From NCBI RefSeq assembly GCF_017896165.1, contig NZ_JAFCNB010000008.1, forward strand, positions 245,848 through 309,847: DNA of 64,000 nucleotides, written 5' to 3'. The translations under genes were made by a program, and so were the position numbers. This DNA is from Microbispora oryzae. Its GTDB lineage: Bacteria > Actinomycetota > Actinomycetes > Streptosporangiales > Streptosporangiaceae. Of this stretch, positions 27,101 to 34,770 are shown piece after piece. Each line of letters opens with the position of its first letter. Within the stretch, counting starts at the first letter, position 1. A model generated the notes under the pieces. It made no database searches. It saw only the letters and a program-made list of their open reading frames with translations, and was not told the origin of the DNA.

Positions 27101-27172
27101 GCGGGCGGGCGACGCCGCCCAGGCCGCGAGCACCGTCTCGCGCAGCCGCGCGGTCTCGAAGAAGTCACTCAT
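24152..27172 (-). CDS. Sacsin/Hsp90-like ATPase-domain protein (1,006 aa)
   Basis: A large cytoplasmic protein whose N-terminal 200 residues form a GHKL/HATPase domain of the sacsin type. The ATP-binding signatures are DRLVVELAQNAADAA (N-box, about residues 35-50), LLAANTGAPLD (G1-like) and GRFGVGFAAVVSV (G2-like). The remaining 800 residues are Leu/Pro/Asp-rich with no other recognised domain and a repeated acidic 'LPDLDVPP'-like texture. Sacsin-type modules are associated with protein quality control; the actinobacterial member is uncharacterised. The ATG overlaps the end of the DUF3027 gene by 8 nt (ATGAGTGA), so translation is coupled and the two products may act together. Confidence 0.85.
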   Translation of the reverse strand: MSDFFETARLRETVLAAWAASPARFREDANAEEDFALGGYRDRLVVELAQNAADAALRAGVPGRLRLTLDGDVLLAANTGAPLDTAGVEGLSTLRASGKKDEAGAAGRFGVGFAAVVSVTDAPSVASRKTGGVRWSREETTALVASRPELAAELAGRDGHVPLLRLPLPDDSLRVPDGFDTVVRLPLRDSAAVDAVRRMLEEAGPALPLALPALEAVEIEIGGSERTISAGGWHVVTESGAYTPEQVAELFADRPTEERARPYWEVRWAVKLDAGSGEPMIRARDTGVPRVVHAPTPSDEPLDLPALLIATFPMTTDRRHVASGPLTDFLVTRAAEAYVRLLGELPKTPALLDLVPGLMGKGRLDAAIRREIIERLPGTPLLPAMSGVLPGSEARAVLGSQEFLDTIAEMVPGLLPSGWATRHPALATLGVRRVEIADVVDMLSGDAVADATPSWWRSVYAVLPADDLESIAAIPVPLADGRLVRGPRGTLILSGESSGSSAFSGDSAGPSATPHALDPALLAPLGLRIVHPDAVHPLLLRLGAAEATPRTVLEDPLTHAAVSESLDSADPEPVAQAVLALVDAAGLTAGEAPWLAELALRGADGELYPAGELLLAQGSLAGLIDPEVPFGVAAPDLVDRYGPAVLAATGVLDGFAVVNDADVLLDPAECDHELDLEDEWIEAVLDLLPDLDVPPVALEFTAVRDLEYVADWPSALALLSRPPLRAALRPLRLIVSGETVEVPSYTAWWLSRHPVVDGRRPTSLRLPSGDPLLFGLYGDAPAAVDEEALKLIGVRSTLDELLASRGGPEELLDLLADASVEVDRAQLRGLWTAIAGVDPSRVSPPTAVRAVLKGQVTVADVEDGPVVVEAPDLLALVEDRPLVLAPFDLAEALSEVLDLPLVGEIVAGAVTSSGAEKPVPAEVRSLLPSAPLTYVEHDELLVDGRPVPWRFFEGKVHASGVEGLARGLAWAAGQWTDRLAVAALLREPARVPLLLAEADLDPVTPV

Positions 27173-27944
27173 GATCAGGAATGTCCGCCGCGACCGGCTC
27201 GACGACGTCGTAGCCCATGTCGTCGAGGATCGGAGGTGACGCGTCCACCACCATGGACGGCACGGCCGTCGCCTCCGAGTGGGCGCCGCAGCCGTGATCG
27301 GCCGAGACCACCCGGCCGTCGTCCGGCGCGTACTCGTTGGCGCAGACACCGAAGCCGACCCGCAGCGCGCCCGCGAGGGGCCAGTAGAAGCCACAGGTGG
27401 AGCACTGCGCGGGGGCGGCGTGCGCGATCGGGGCGTGCGGGCCGGCGTCACCCGCGTGCCAGCGGCGCACGGCGAGGTCGCGGCCGAGGGGCGACAGCAC
27501 CCGGGCCCGGCCGAGGCCCAGCTCGAACACCATCTGCTGGTCGAGATCGTCTCCGGCCAGGGAGCCGGGAACCAGCCGGTCGTCGTCGGCCTCGACCGGC
27601 AGCAGGTCGCCCACGCCGAGATCGCCGGGAAGGAGTCGCTCGTTCCACGGCACCCATCGCGGCGCGAGCAGCGCGCCGGAGCCGGGCAGCAGCACGGTCT
27701 CGCTCACCGTGACGTTCCTGGCGCGGGAGGCCCGGTTGACGGTGACGGCCCAGCGCCAGCCCGTGTAGGCGCGATCCAGACACTCGAAGTAGTGGGTCAC
27801 CACCCGGTCACCCTCGCCGTCGAAACCGAGATGCTCTCCCACCTCGCCGGGGCGAGCGATCTCGTCGGCGGCCTGGCGTGCCAGGTCGACCGCCGCGGCA
27901 CAGGCCGGGTCGACTGGAGTGCTGCGGATTCGGGTACGACTCAC
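27165..27944 (-). CDS. DUF3027-domain protein
   Basis: A 259-residue conserved actinobacterial protein of unknown function. The N-terminal DUF3027 segment (DPACAAAVDLARQAADEIA; GWRWAVTVNRASRARNVTVSE) and WVPWNERLLPGDLGVGDLLP are characteristic. The C-terminal third has CSTCGFYWPLAG and CANEYAPDDG, with Cys residues that could bind metal, and an acidic end. It is the first gene of a two-gene unit with the sacsin-like ATPase and overlaps its start. GTG 27944 is the annotated start, with GGAG only 2 nt before it; the exact start is uncertain. Confidence 0.85.
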   Translation of the reverse strand: MSRTRIRSTPVDPACAAAVDLARQAADEIARPGEVGEHLGFDGEGDRVVTHYFECLDRAYTGWRWAVTVNRASRARNVTVSETVLLPGSGALLAPRWVPWNERLLPGDLGVGDLLPVEADDDRLVPGSLAGDDLDQQMVFELGLGRARVLSPLGRDLAVRRWHAGDAGPHAPIAHAAPAQCSTCGFYWPLAGALRVGFGVCANEYAPDDGRVVSADHGCGAHSEATAVPSMVVDASPPILDDMGYDVVEPVAADIPDHE

Positions 27945-28016
27945 ACTCCATTTTCACCCACGACGCGAGCGGACCGCACCGGCTCGATGGGAATGCTGGA
28001 AGGACTGTCGGCGCCT

Positions 28017-29327
28017 ATGGTGAATATTTGGACGAACGTTATCCATGCCGTGGGCGTGCCCGCGAGGGCTACCCGCAGGCTCACCCACGCGCACGGAGCG
28101 GGCCGCACCGGTCTCGGCCGGTTGATCGAGCTGACCGCCGCCCACTCGGCGGGGGACGCCTTGATCACCGTGGCCCTGGCGGGGGCGCTGCTCTTCCGGC
28201 TGCCGGTGGGCCAGGCCCGCGGCCAGGTGGCCCTCTATCTGCTGATCACGATGCTGCCGTTCGCGGTCGTCGCGCCCTTCGTCGGGCCGGTGCTCGACCG
28301 GCTGCGCTCGGGACGCCGCTACATCATGGCGGGCACGCTGCTCGCCCGGGGACTGCTGTGCTGGGGGATGGCCGGGGCGGTCCACTCCTCCGACGCCATC
28401 ACGCTGTTTCCCTCGGCCCTGGCGGTGCTGGTTCTGTCGAAGGCCTACAACGTGTCACGGGCGGCGATCATGCCGAGCGTCCTGCCCGCCGACATCCCGC
28501 TCGTCACCGCGAACGCCCGGGTCGCGCTCTTCGCCCTGGTCGCGGCCGGGGCGGGCGCGGGCGCGGCATCGGGATTCGTGGCCCTCACCGGCCCCGACTG
28601 GCTGCTGCGCGTGGCCGTGCCGCTGTTCCTCACCTCCGGGGTCTTCGCAGTACGGCTCCCGCGGCACGTCGACGCGCCCGACCTGGAACTCGCGGGTCAC
28701 GAGCCGCGACGCCTGGCGAGCATGCTCTCCACGGGACGGGCGGTCGGCGACGCGCTGATCGCCAACGCGGCCATCCGTGTGCAGTCGGGCTTCCTCGTGT
28801 TCTTCCTGCTGTTCCTCGTGCAGGACGGCCACCTGCGCGACACCGACCAGAAGGTGGCGCTTGGACTGCTCGCCGCGGCGGCGGGCGGCGGGGGCCTCGC
28901 CGGGGCCGCGCTGGGCTCGTGGACCCGGTCGCGATCACCACGGCTGACCGTGCTGGCGACGCTCGCCGCCGCGACCGTCACCACGGCCGCCGCAGCGGTC
29001 GCCTTCGACCTGTGGACGGCCGCCGTGGTCGCGCTCGTGGGAGCGTTCGCCCAGGGCCTCGGCAAGCTGGCCCTCGACGCCATCGTGCAGCGCGACGTCG
29101 GGGAGCACGTGCGCTCCTCGACCTTCGGCCTCGTGGAGACGCTGCTGCAGATCGCCTGGGTGGCCGGCGGCCTGCTCGGCCTGGTCATGTCGCTCTTCGT
29201 CGGAGGCCCGGCCGGGTTCGGGGTGGTCTCCGCCGGGCTCGTCGCCTGCCTGGCCTGGCTCGTCGCCACCCGGCGCCGCCGCAGGCCGCGTACGACGGGC
29301 CTGGAGGCCCGCCCCGACACGGCCTGA
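28017..29327 (+). CDS. MFS transporter
   Basis: A 436-residue, 12-helix major facilitator protein. An N-terminal cytoplasmic stretch of about 35 residues (VNIWTNVIHAVGVPARATRR) precedes the first helix. The loop 2-3 motif is degenerate (GPVLDRLRSGRRY). The substrate is not predictable. GGAAGGA ends 12 nt before ATG 28017; ATG 27987 in the same frame is the alternative. It is divergent from the DUF3027 unit. Its stop codon is the first of five TGA triplets in a 10-bp tandem repeat. Confidence 0.82.
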   Translation: MVNIWTNVIHAVGVPARATRRLTHAHGAGRTGLGRLIELTAAHSAGDALITVALAGALLFRLPVGQARGQVALYLLITMLPFAVVAPFVGPVLDRLRSGRRYIMAGTLLARGLLCWGMAGAVHSSDAITLFPSALAVLVLSKAYNVSRAAIMPSVLPADIPLVTANARVALFALVAAGAGAGAASGFVALTGPDWLLRVAVPLFLTSGVFAVRLPRHVDAPDLELAGHEPRRLASMLSTGRAVGDALIANAAIRVQSGFLVFFLLFLVQDGHLRDTDQKVALGLLAAAAGGGGLAGAALGSWTRSRSPRLTVLATLAAATVTTAAAAVAFDLWTAAVVALVGAFAQGLGKLALDAIVQRDVGEHVRSSTFGLVETLLQIAWVAGGLLGLVMSLFVGGPAGFGVVSAGLVACLAWLVATRRRRRPRTTGLEARPDTA

Positions 29328-29370
29328 CCGAGCCTGACCGAGCCTGACCGGGCCTGACCGGGCCTGACGC
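29321..29370. repeat. Five 10-bp tandem repeats at the MFS stop codon
   Basis: Units of the form (G/A)GCCTGACCG repeat five times from 29321. Each contains TGA, and the 10-bp period puts stops in all three forward frames in succession. The first TGA is the MFS stop codon. Confidence 0.9.
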
Positions 29371-29377
29371 TGCCGGA

Positions 29378-29776
29378 TCAGGCGTCGAGGTCGTCCGCGA
29401 CGGCGCGCAGCACGGTCGCCACCTTCTTGGCGTGCGGCGCGTCGGGGTGCTTGCCCCTCTGATAGGAGTTGGAGACGTCGTCCAGGAGCTTGATCAAGTC
29501 CTCGACGATGACCACCATTTCGTCCGGCTTCTTCCGCTTCGCCTTCGGCCGGGCGGCCTTGGCCAGCGTAGGCGGCTGCTCAAGCACCCGGACCGACAGG
29601 GCCTGCTGCCCCCGGCGGCCCTCAGCCACACCGAACTCGACTTTCTGCCCGGGTTTAAGGGCCTCGATACCCTTCGGCAGAGCGGAGGAATGCACGAATA
29701 CCTCACCGCCGTCGTCGCGCGTGAGGAAACCGAAACCCTTGTCGGCGTCGTACCACTTGACCTTGCCACTCGGCAC
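29378..29776 (-). CDS. Cold-shock-domain protein with C-terminal extension
   Basis: A 132-residue protein. Residues 1-66 form a cold-shock domain with the RNA-binding RNP1 (KGFGFL) and RNP2 (VFVHSS) motifs. Residues 67-132 are a basic then helical extension (AKRKKPDEMVVIVEDLIKLL; PHAKKVATVLRAVADDL) conserved in actinobacterial long Csp proteins. It probably binds single-stranded RNA or DNA. GTG 29776 was chosen because GAGGT lies 7 nt upstream and the product begins with the Csp fold. A longer open frame upstream is not supported. It is divergent from the helicase gene. Confidence 0.9.
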   Translation of the reverse strand: MPSGKVKWYDADKGFGFLTRDDGGEVFVHSSALPKGIEALKPGQKVEFGVAEGRRGQQALSVRVLEQPPTLAKAARPKAKRKKPDEMVVIVEDLIKLLDDVSNSYQRGKHPDAPHAKKVATVLRAVADDLDA

Positions 29777-29915
29777 AGGGGTGACCTCGTTCAGACTGTC
29801 GTGAAGGTGATGGATGTAGGTTATGCCCACACAGGCCCCACGTGGACCCACTCCTGAGGGAGTAAGCCGCTTCCCATCGGGATTCCACATCCGGCCTTCT
29901 CGTGAAACCGAGCCA

Positions 29916-29921
29916 TACGAT
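29916..29921 (+). promoter_or_regulatory. -10 element for a leaderless transcript
   Basis: TACGAT ends exactly 7 nt before ATG 29929, which selects that ATG over the in-frame starts at 29902 and 29920. The -35 region is weak. Confidence 0.6.
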
Positions 29922-29928
29922 GGAAGCG

Positions 29929-32340
29929 ATGACGGGCACGGAGTTCACCGAGTGGCTGCGCGGCCGCTCCGACGGCCAGTTGCGGACGCTCGTGGCGGCG
30001 CGGCCCGAACTCGTCACGCCCGTTCCCGCCCACATGGACGCCCTGGCGGCCCGGGCGAGCACCCCTTCGGCCGTCGGCCGGGCGCTCGACCGCCTCGACC
30101 GGTTCACGCTCTCCGTGCTGGAGACCCTGATCCTGCGGCCCCCGCCGGTCACCCGGGACGACCTGCGCGCTCCGCTCGCCCGTGCCGCCGCAGGGAAGGG
30201 CGCGGAGTCCGCGCTCGACCACGCGCTCGACGAGGCGCTCGAACGGCTCCGCACCCGGGCGCTGGTCCACGACAGCGGCCCGGCGCTGCGACCGGCTCCG
30301 GGGGTCGCCGAGGCCCTCGACCCGCCCGCCGCCCTCGGGCCGCCGGCCGCCGAGGTCTTCCGCCATCACCCGCCGGAGCGGATCGAGGCGATCCTCGCCG
30401 ACGTCGCCGGCGCCCGCGGCGCGACCGGGGCGGCGGCGTCGGCACGAGACGGACAGGCGCCGAGAGATCGGCTGACCGCGCTCCTGGCCGACGACGCGAC
30501 GGTCGCCCGGCTGGTCGGCGAGGTCTCGCCGCAGGCCAGGGCAGCGCTGGAGGAGCTCGCCTGGGGCCCGCCGACCGGACGGCTGCCCAACGCCCACCGC
30601 GAGGTGACGGCCGCCTCCGCCCAGTCGCCGATCGAGCAGCTCCTCGCTCGCGGCCTGCTCGGCGCGACCGGCGAGGAGACGGTGGCGCTCCCCCGCGAGG
30701 TCGCCCTCTTCCTCCGGGACGGCCGGATCCACCGTGACCTTTCCCCCTGTCCTCCTGAGCTCACCGGCACGGCCCGCGGCCCGGCGCTCGCCGACCGCAC
30801 GGCGGCGGGGCAGGCGTTCGCGTTCGTCCGCGCCGTCGAGGAGCTGTGCGAGCTGTGGAGCGCCGACCCGCCCGGCGTGCTGCGCACGGGTGGTCTCGCC
30901 GTCCGCGATCTCAGGAGGACGGCGCAACTTCTGGACCTGCCCGAATGGGCGGCCGGGCTGATCGTGGAGGTGGCCCACGCGGCCGGGCTCGTCGCGGCGG
31001 GCGAGGGCGAGTGGCTGCCGACGAACGGATACGACTCCTGGCGGGTGCGGGCCACGGAGGACCGCTGGACCGTGCTCGCCACGGCGTGGCTGGCGATGGA
31101 CCGCGTGCCCGGCCTGATCGGCGGCCGGGACGACCGCGACCGCCCGCTCAACGCCCTGCACGCCGACCTGCGCAGGCCGGGCGTCGCCCAGGTGCGGGCG
31201 CGCACGCTCGCCGTGCTCGCGGCCGCGCCCCCCGGGCTCGCCCCCGACCCCGGGTCCGTACTGGCGCGGCTGGCCTGGGAGCAGCCGCGCCGCCGGGCCG
31301 CCCTGCGCGATCAGCTGGCCGAGTTCGCCCTGCGCGAGGCCGAGCACATCGGGCTGACCGGGCTCGGCGTGCTGTCCGAGCACGGGCGCGCCCTCGCGCA
31401 GATCGACGGCCTCCCCGACGCGGACGGCCGCGCGTCCGCCCTGCTCGCGACGCTGCTGCCCGAGCCGGTCGACCACGTGCTGCTCCAGGCCGACCTCACG
31501 GCCGTCGCGCCGGGCCCGCTGACCACCGACCTCGGCCGCTGGCTCGCGCTGGCGGCCGATGTGGAGTCGAAGGGCGGCGCGACCGTTTATCGGTTCGGCG
31601 AGCGGTCGGTCCGGCGCGCGCTCGACGCCGGGCAGTCCGCCGACGACCTGCTCGCCATGCTGGAGAAGCACTCCGCCACAGGCGTCCCCCAGCCGCTGCG
31701 TTACCTCGTGACCGACGTGGCCCGCCGGCACGGCCGCATCCGGGTGGGCACCGCCTCGTCGTACGTCCGGTGCGACGACCCCGCGCTGCTCGACGAGGTG
31801 CTGGCCGACAAGCGGGCCGGCCTGCTGCGGCTGCGCAGGCTGGCGCCCACCGTGCTGGCGTCGAAGACGTCCCGGGCGGGTCTCGTCGACTCGCTGCGGG
31901 CCATGGGGTACGCGCCCGTCGCCGAGTCGCTTGAGGGCGATGTGGTGGTGGCGCGGGCCGACGCCCGGCGCACCGAGGGCCGGCTCCCGTCCCGGCCCGC
32001 GGGCGGGAGCGGCCCCGACGCCGACGTCGCCGCCGCCGCCGTGCGGGCGATGCGCGCGGGCGACGAGGCGCACCGGGCCCACCGGCGCCCGTCGGGCGCC
32101 CCCGACGGCCAGGTGCCGCGCACGCGGTCGACCGACGCGATCCAGGCGCTCCAGGAGGCGATCCGCCAGGGGTCACGGGTGTGGATCGGCTATCTCGACT
32201 CCCAGGGCCACGCGACCAGCCGCATCCTCGAACCGGCCCGGCTGGAGGGCGGCTATCTCACGGCGTACGACGAGACCAGGGCGACCGTCCACCGGTTCGC
32301 GCTGCACCGGATCACCGGGGTGACCGAATACGGCGGCTGA
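29929..32340 (+). CDS. XPB/Ssl2 N-terminal-like protein with WYL-like C-terminus
   Basis: An 803-residue protein of the family often named 'helicase-associated' or 'helicase C-terminal domain' protein. It has the Ssl2/XPB N-terminal-like module (roughly residues 330-700) but no Walker A or DEAD motifs. It is therefore not itself a helicase, despite the usual name. The N-terminal 300 residues are Ala/Leu-rich repeats of winged-helix character. The last 65 residues look like a WYL-type ligand-binding fold (SRVWIGYLDSQGHATSRILE). It is directly upstream of the XPB helicase gene (87 nt), so it probably partners with that enzyme in DNA repair or transcription. Confidence 0.82.
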   Translation: MTGTEFTEWLRGRSDGQLRTLVAARPELVTPVPAHMDALAARASTPSAVGRALDRLDRFTLSVLETLILRPPPVTRDDLRAPLARAAAGKGAESALDHALDEALERLRTRALVHDSGPALRPAPGVAEALDPPAALGPPAAEVFRHHPPERIEAILADVAGARGATGAAASARDGQAPRDRLTALLADDATVARLVGEVSPQARAALEELAWGPPTGRLPNAHREVTAASAQSPIEQLLARGLLGATGEETVALPREVALFLRDGRIHRDLSPCPPELTGTARGPALADRTAAGQAFAFVRAVEELCELWSADPPGVLRTGGLAVRDLRRTAQLLDLPEWAAGLIVEVAHAAGLVAAGEGEWLPTNGYDSWRVRATEDRWTVLATAWLAMDRVPGLIGGRDDRDRPLNALHADLRRPGVAQVRARTLAVLAAAPPGLAPDPGSVLARLAWEQPRRRAALRDQLAEFALREAEHIGLTGLGVLSEHGRALAQIDGLPDADGRASALLATLLPEPVDHVLLQADLTAVAPGPLTTDLGRWLALAADVESKGGATVYRFGERSVRRALDAGQSADDLLAMLEKHSATGVPQPLRYLVTDVARRHGRIRVGTASSYVRCDDPALLDEVLADKRAGLLRLRRLAPTVLASKTSRAGLVDSLRAMGYAPVAESLEGDVVVARADARRTEGRLPSRPAGGSGPDADVAAAAVRAMRAGDEAHRAHRRPSGAPDGQVPRTRSTDAIQALQEAIRQGSRVWIGYLDSQGHATSRILEPARLEGGYLTAYDETRATVHRFALHRITGVTEYGG

Positions 32341-32427
32341 GCCGATCTCCCCTGGTCTGGGTAAAACCGGGACTGATTATGCTCGATCTCTTGTTTGATA
32401 AGCGGTAGCCGTACAAGGGAGTGGGCT

Positions 32428-34083
32428 GTGAATGACGGGCCGCTGATCGTTCAGTCGGACAAGACGCTGCTGCTGGAAGTCGACCACGAGAGGGCCGGCG
32501 AGTGCCGCAAGGCCATCGCGCCGTTCGCGGAGCTTGAGCGCGCGCCCGAGCACGTCCACACCTACCGCGTGACGCCCCTCGCGCTGTGGAACGCGCGGGC
32601 GGCCGGGCACGACGCGGAGCAGGTCGTCGACGCCCTGATCGGCTACAGCCGCTATCCCGTTCCGCACGCGCTGCTGGTGGACATCGCCGAGACCATGGCC
32701 AGGTACGGCCGGCTGCGGCTGGAGAAGCACCCGATCCAGGGGCTGACCCTCACCACCACCGACCGGGCCGTGCTGGAGGAGGTGCTGCGCTCCAAGAAAG
32801 TACGGCCGATGCTGGGCGAGCGGTTCAGCCCGGACGCGGTGGCCGTCCACCCCTCGGAGCGCGGCAACATCAAGCAGGCGCTGCTCAAGCTGGGCTGGCC
32901 GGCCGAAGACCTCGCCGGTTACGTGGACGGTGAGCACCACCCGATCGACCTGCGGGAGGACGGCTGGACGCTGCGGCCGTACCAGAAGGAGGCGGCCGAC
33001 GCGTTCTGGCACGGCGGCTCGGGAGTGGTGGTGCTGCCCTGCGGCGCGGGCAAGACGATCGTCGGCGCCGCCGCGATGGCCCACGCCAAGGCGACGACCC
33101 TGATCCTGGTGACCAACACCGTCTCCGCCCACCAGTGGAAGCAGGAGCTGCTGCGCCGCACCTCGCTGACCGAGGACGAGATCGGCGAGTACACGGGCAC
33201 CAAGAAGGAGATCCGCCCGGTCACCATCGCCACCTACCAGGTCATGACCACCCGGCGGCAGGGGACGTACCGGCACCTGGAGCTCTTCGACGCGCGCGAC
33301 TGGGGCCTCGTGGTGTACGACGAGGTCCACCTGCTGCCCGCGCCGATCTTCCGGATGACCGCGGACCTGCAGGCCCGCCGCCGCGTCGGGCTCACCGCAA
33401 CCCTGGTCAGGGAGGACGGCCGGGAGGGCGACGTGTTCTCCCTGATCGGGCCCAAGCGCTACGACGCGCCCTGGAAGGAGATGGAGAACCAGGGCTGGAT
33501 CGCCCCCGCCGACTGCGTGGAGGTGCGGGTGACGCTGAGCGACGAGGAGCGTCTGGCCTACGCGATGGCCGAGAGCGAGGAGCGCTACCGGTTCTGCTCC
33601 ACGACGCCGAGCAAGACCAGGGTCACCGAGGCTCTCGTACGGCGGCACGGGGACGAGCAGGTGCTGGTCATCGGGCAGTACATCGACCAGCTCGACGAGC
33701 TGGGCGAACACCTGGACGCGCCGGTGATCAAGGGGGAGACCCGGGTGCGCGAGCGGGAACGGCTCTTCCAGGCCTTCCGCGACAAGGAGATCAACGTCCT
33801 CGTGGTGTCGAAGGTGGCCAACTTCTCCATCGACCTGCCGGAGGCGTCCGTCGCGATCCAGGTCTCCGGCACGTTCGGCTCGCGGCAGGAGGAGGCGCAG
33901 CGGCTCGGCCGGGTGCTGCGTCCCAAAGCGGACGGCGGCGGCGCGCGCTTCTACTCGATCGTCAGCCGCGACACCGTCGACCAGGAGTTCGCCGCGCACC
34001 GGCAGCGGTTCCTGGCCGAGCAGGGCTACGCGTACCAGATCGTCGACGCCGACGACATCGGCGAGGAGGACCCCGCGCGGTAG
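32428..34083 (+). CDS. DNA repair helicase XPB
   Basis: A 551-residue superfamily 2 3'-5' helicase, the bacterial XPB also known from mycobacteria. The order is an N-terminal domain (1-180), then LRPYQKEAADAFW, Walker A CGAGKT (about residue 208), the DEVH box in VVYDEVHLL, and GLTATLVREDGRE, which contains the XPB-specific RED motif. Domain 2 ends with motif VI QRLGRVLRP. All key motifs are intact. GTG 32428 has AAGGGAG 6 nt upstream. It is probably cotranscribed with the preceding XPB-N/WYL protein. A hairpin terminator follows 38 nt after the stop. Confidence 0.95.
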   Translation: MNDGPLIVQSDKTLLLEVDHERAGECRKAIAPFAELERAPEHVHTYRVTPLALWNARAAGHDAEQVVDALIGYSRYPVPHALLVDIAETMARYGRLRLEKHPIQGLTLTTTDRAVLEEVLRSKKVRPMLGERFSPDAVAVHPSERGNIKQALLKLGWPAEDLAGYVDGEHHPIDLREDGWTLRPYQKEAADAFWHGGSGVVVLPCGAGKTIVGAAAMAHAKATTLILVTNTVSAHQWKQELLRRTSLTEDEIGEYTGTKKEIRPVTIATYQVMTTRRQGTYRHLELFDARDWGLVVYDEVHLLPAPIFRMTADLQARRRVGLTATLVREDGREGDVFSLIGPKRYDAPWKEMENQGWIAPADCVEVRVTLSDEERLAYAMAESEERYRFCSTTPSKTRVTEALVRRHGDEQVLVIGQYIDQLDELGEHLDAPVIKGETRVRERERLFQAFRDKEINVLVVSKVANFSIDLPEASVAIQVSGTFGSRQEEAQRLGRVLRPKADGGGARFYSIVSRDTVDQEFAAHRQRFLAEQGYAYQIVDADDIGEEDPAR

Positions 34084-34120
34084 CGTCCCTCCGGCGCCGA
34101 GAACCCACCGGCACCGAGAA

Positions 34121-34144
34121 CCCGGCGAGACCGACCTCGCCGGG
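34121..34144 (+). terminator. Terminator of the XPB gene
   Basis: A perfect 9-bp stem (CCCGGCGAG with CTCGCCGGG) and a 6-nt loop lie 38 nt after the XPB stop, in the gap before the convergent membrane protein gene. The rest of that gap (34145-34346) shows only a small GACATA-N5-TATGTC dyad at 34245-34261 and an AT-richer stretch. Confidence 0.75.
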
Positions 34145-34346
34145 TGCGGCCGCTCCTGGCGGACTAGACCCAGGAGATTCCTTCGGGCCGGATCACCGGA
34201 TCACCTCCTCGCGACATGCCCCCGCACCTCTGACCATGCTGGCGGACATACCCCATATGTCTGGATAAATCACTAAAAATTGCCCAGCTTTTGACGCGCG
34301 CCTGACCCTCCAGCCCTGACCCGGGAGCCGTCCACCGGTGGCGGGG

Positions 34347-34652
34347 CTACTGAACGGCGATGCCGCCGACGAACAGAACGCCCACCGCGACCAGCCACGC
34401 CGCCACGGCGACGCCCAGCAGGTCGTCCCGCCGCCCGATCCAGCCGGCCGCCGTCGTCATGCCGGCGAACAGCGCGACCCCGGCGGAGACCGTGCTCACC
34501 AGCGCCAGCCGGTCACCGCACTCCAGGGACGACGAGGCGCCCGAGCAGAAGGCGTTCTGCACCCAGCCGTCGAAGGTCGACATCCCCCACAGCCCGGCGA
34601 GCAGCAGGCACGCCACCATCGGCAGCGCGGGCGGAACCCAGGTGCGCGTCAC
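34347..34652 (-). CDS. Small membrane protein (101 aa, three helices)
   Basis: A hydrophobic protein with three predicted transmembrane helices (about residues 8-25, 48-68 and 76-98). An extracytoplasmic loop holds two Cys (FCSGASSSLECGDRLALVST) that could form a disulfide. No family is recognised. The GTG start at 34652 is divergent from the HelD-like gene 118 nt away. Coding texture and hydrophobic periodicity support it being real. Confidence 0.6.
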   Translation of the reverse strand: MTRTWVPPALPMVACLLLAGLWGMSTFDGWVQNAFCSGASSSLECGDRLALVSTVSAGVALFAGMTTAAGWIGRRDDLLGVAVAAWLVAVGVLFVGGIAVQ

Positions 34653-34770
34653 CCGGATTCAGATACCCGGGCCGTGTCTCCACGACACGCGGAAGAAATA
34701 CCGTTTCGGCATTCCACCGGCCATCGGTAGGCTCTTGTGTTTCCCGTTGCCTGCCGACAGGAGCTTCCGC

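Noticed and set aside
34653..34770. Rifamycin-associated element upstream of the HelD-like gene
   Set aside because: I searched by eye for the expected inverted repeat and found none, so HelR-type drug induction is not claimed.
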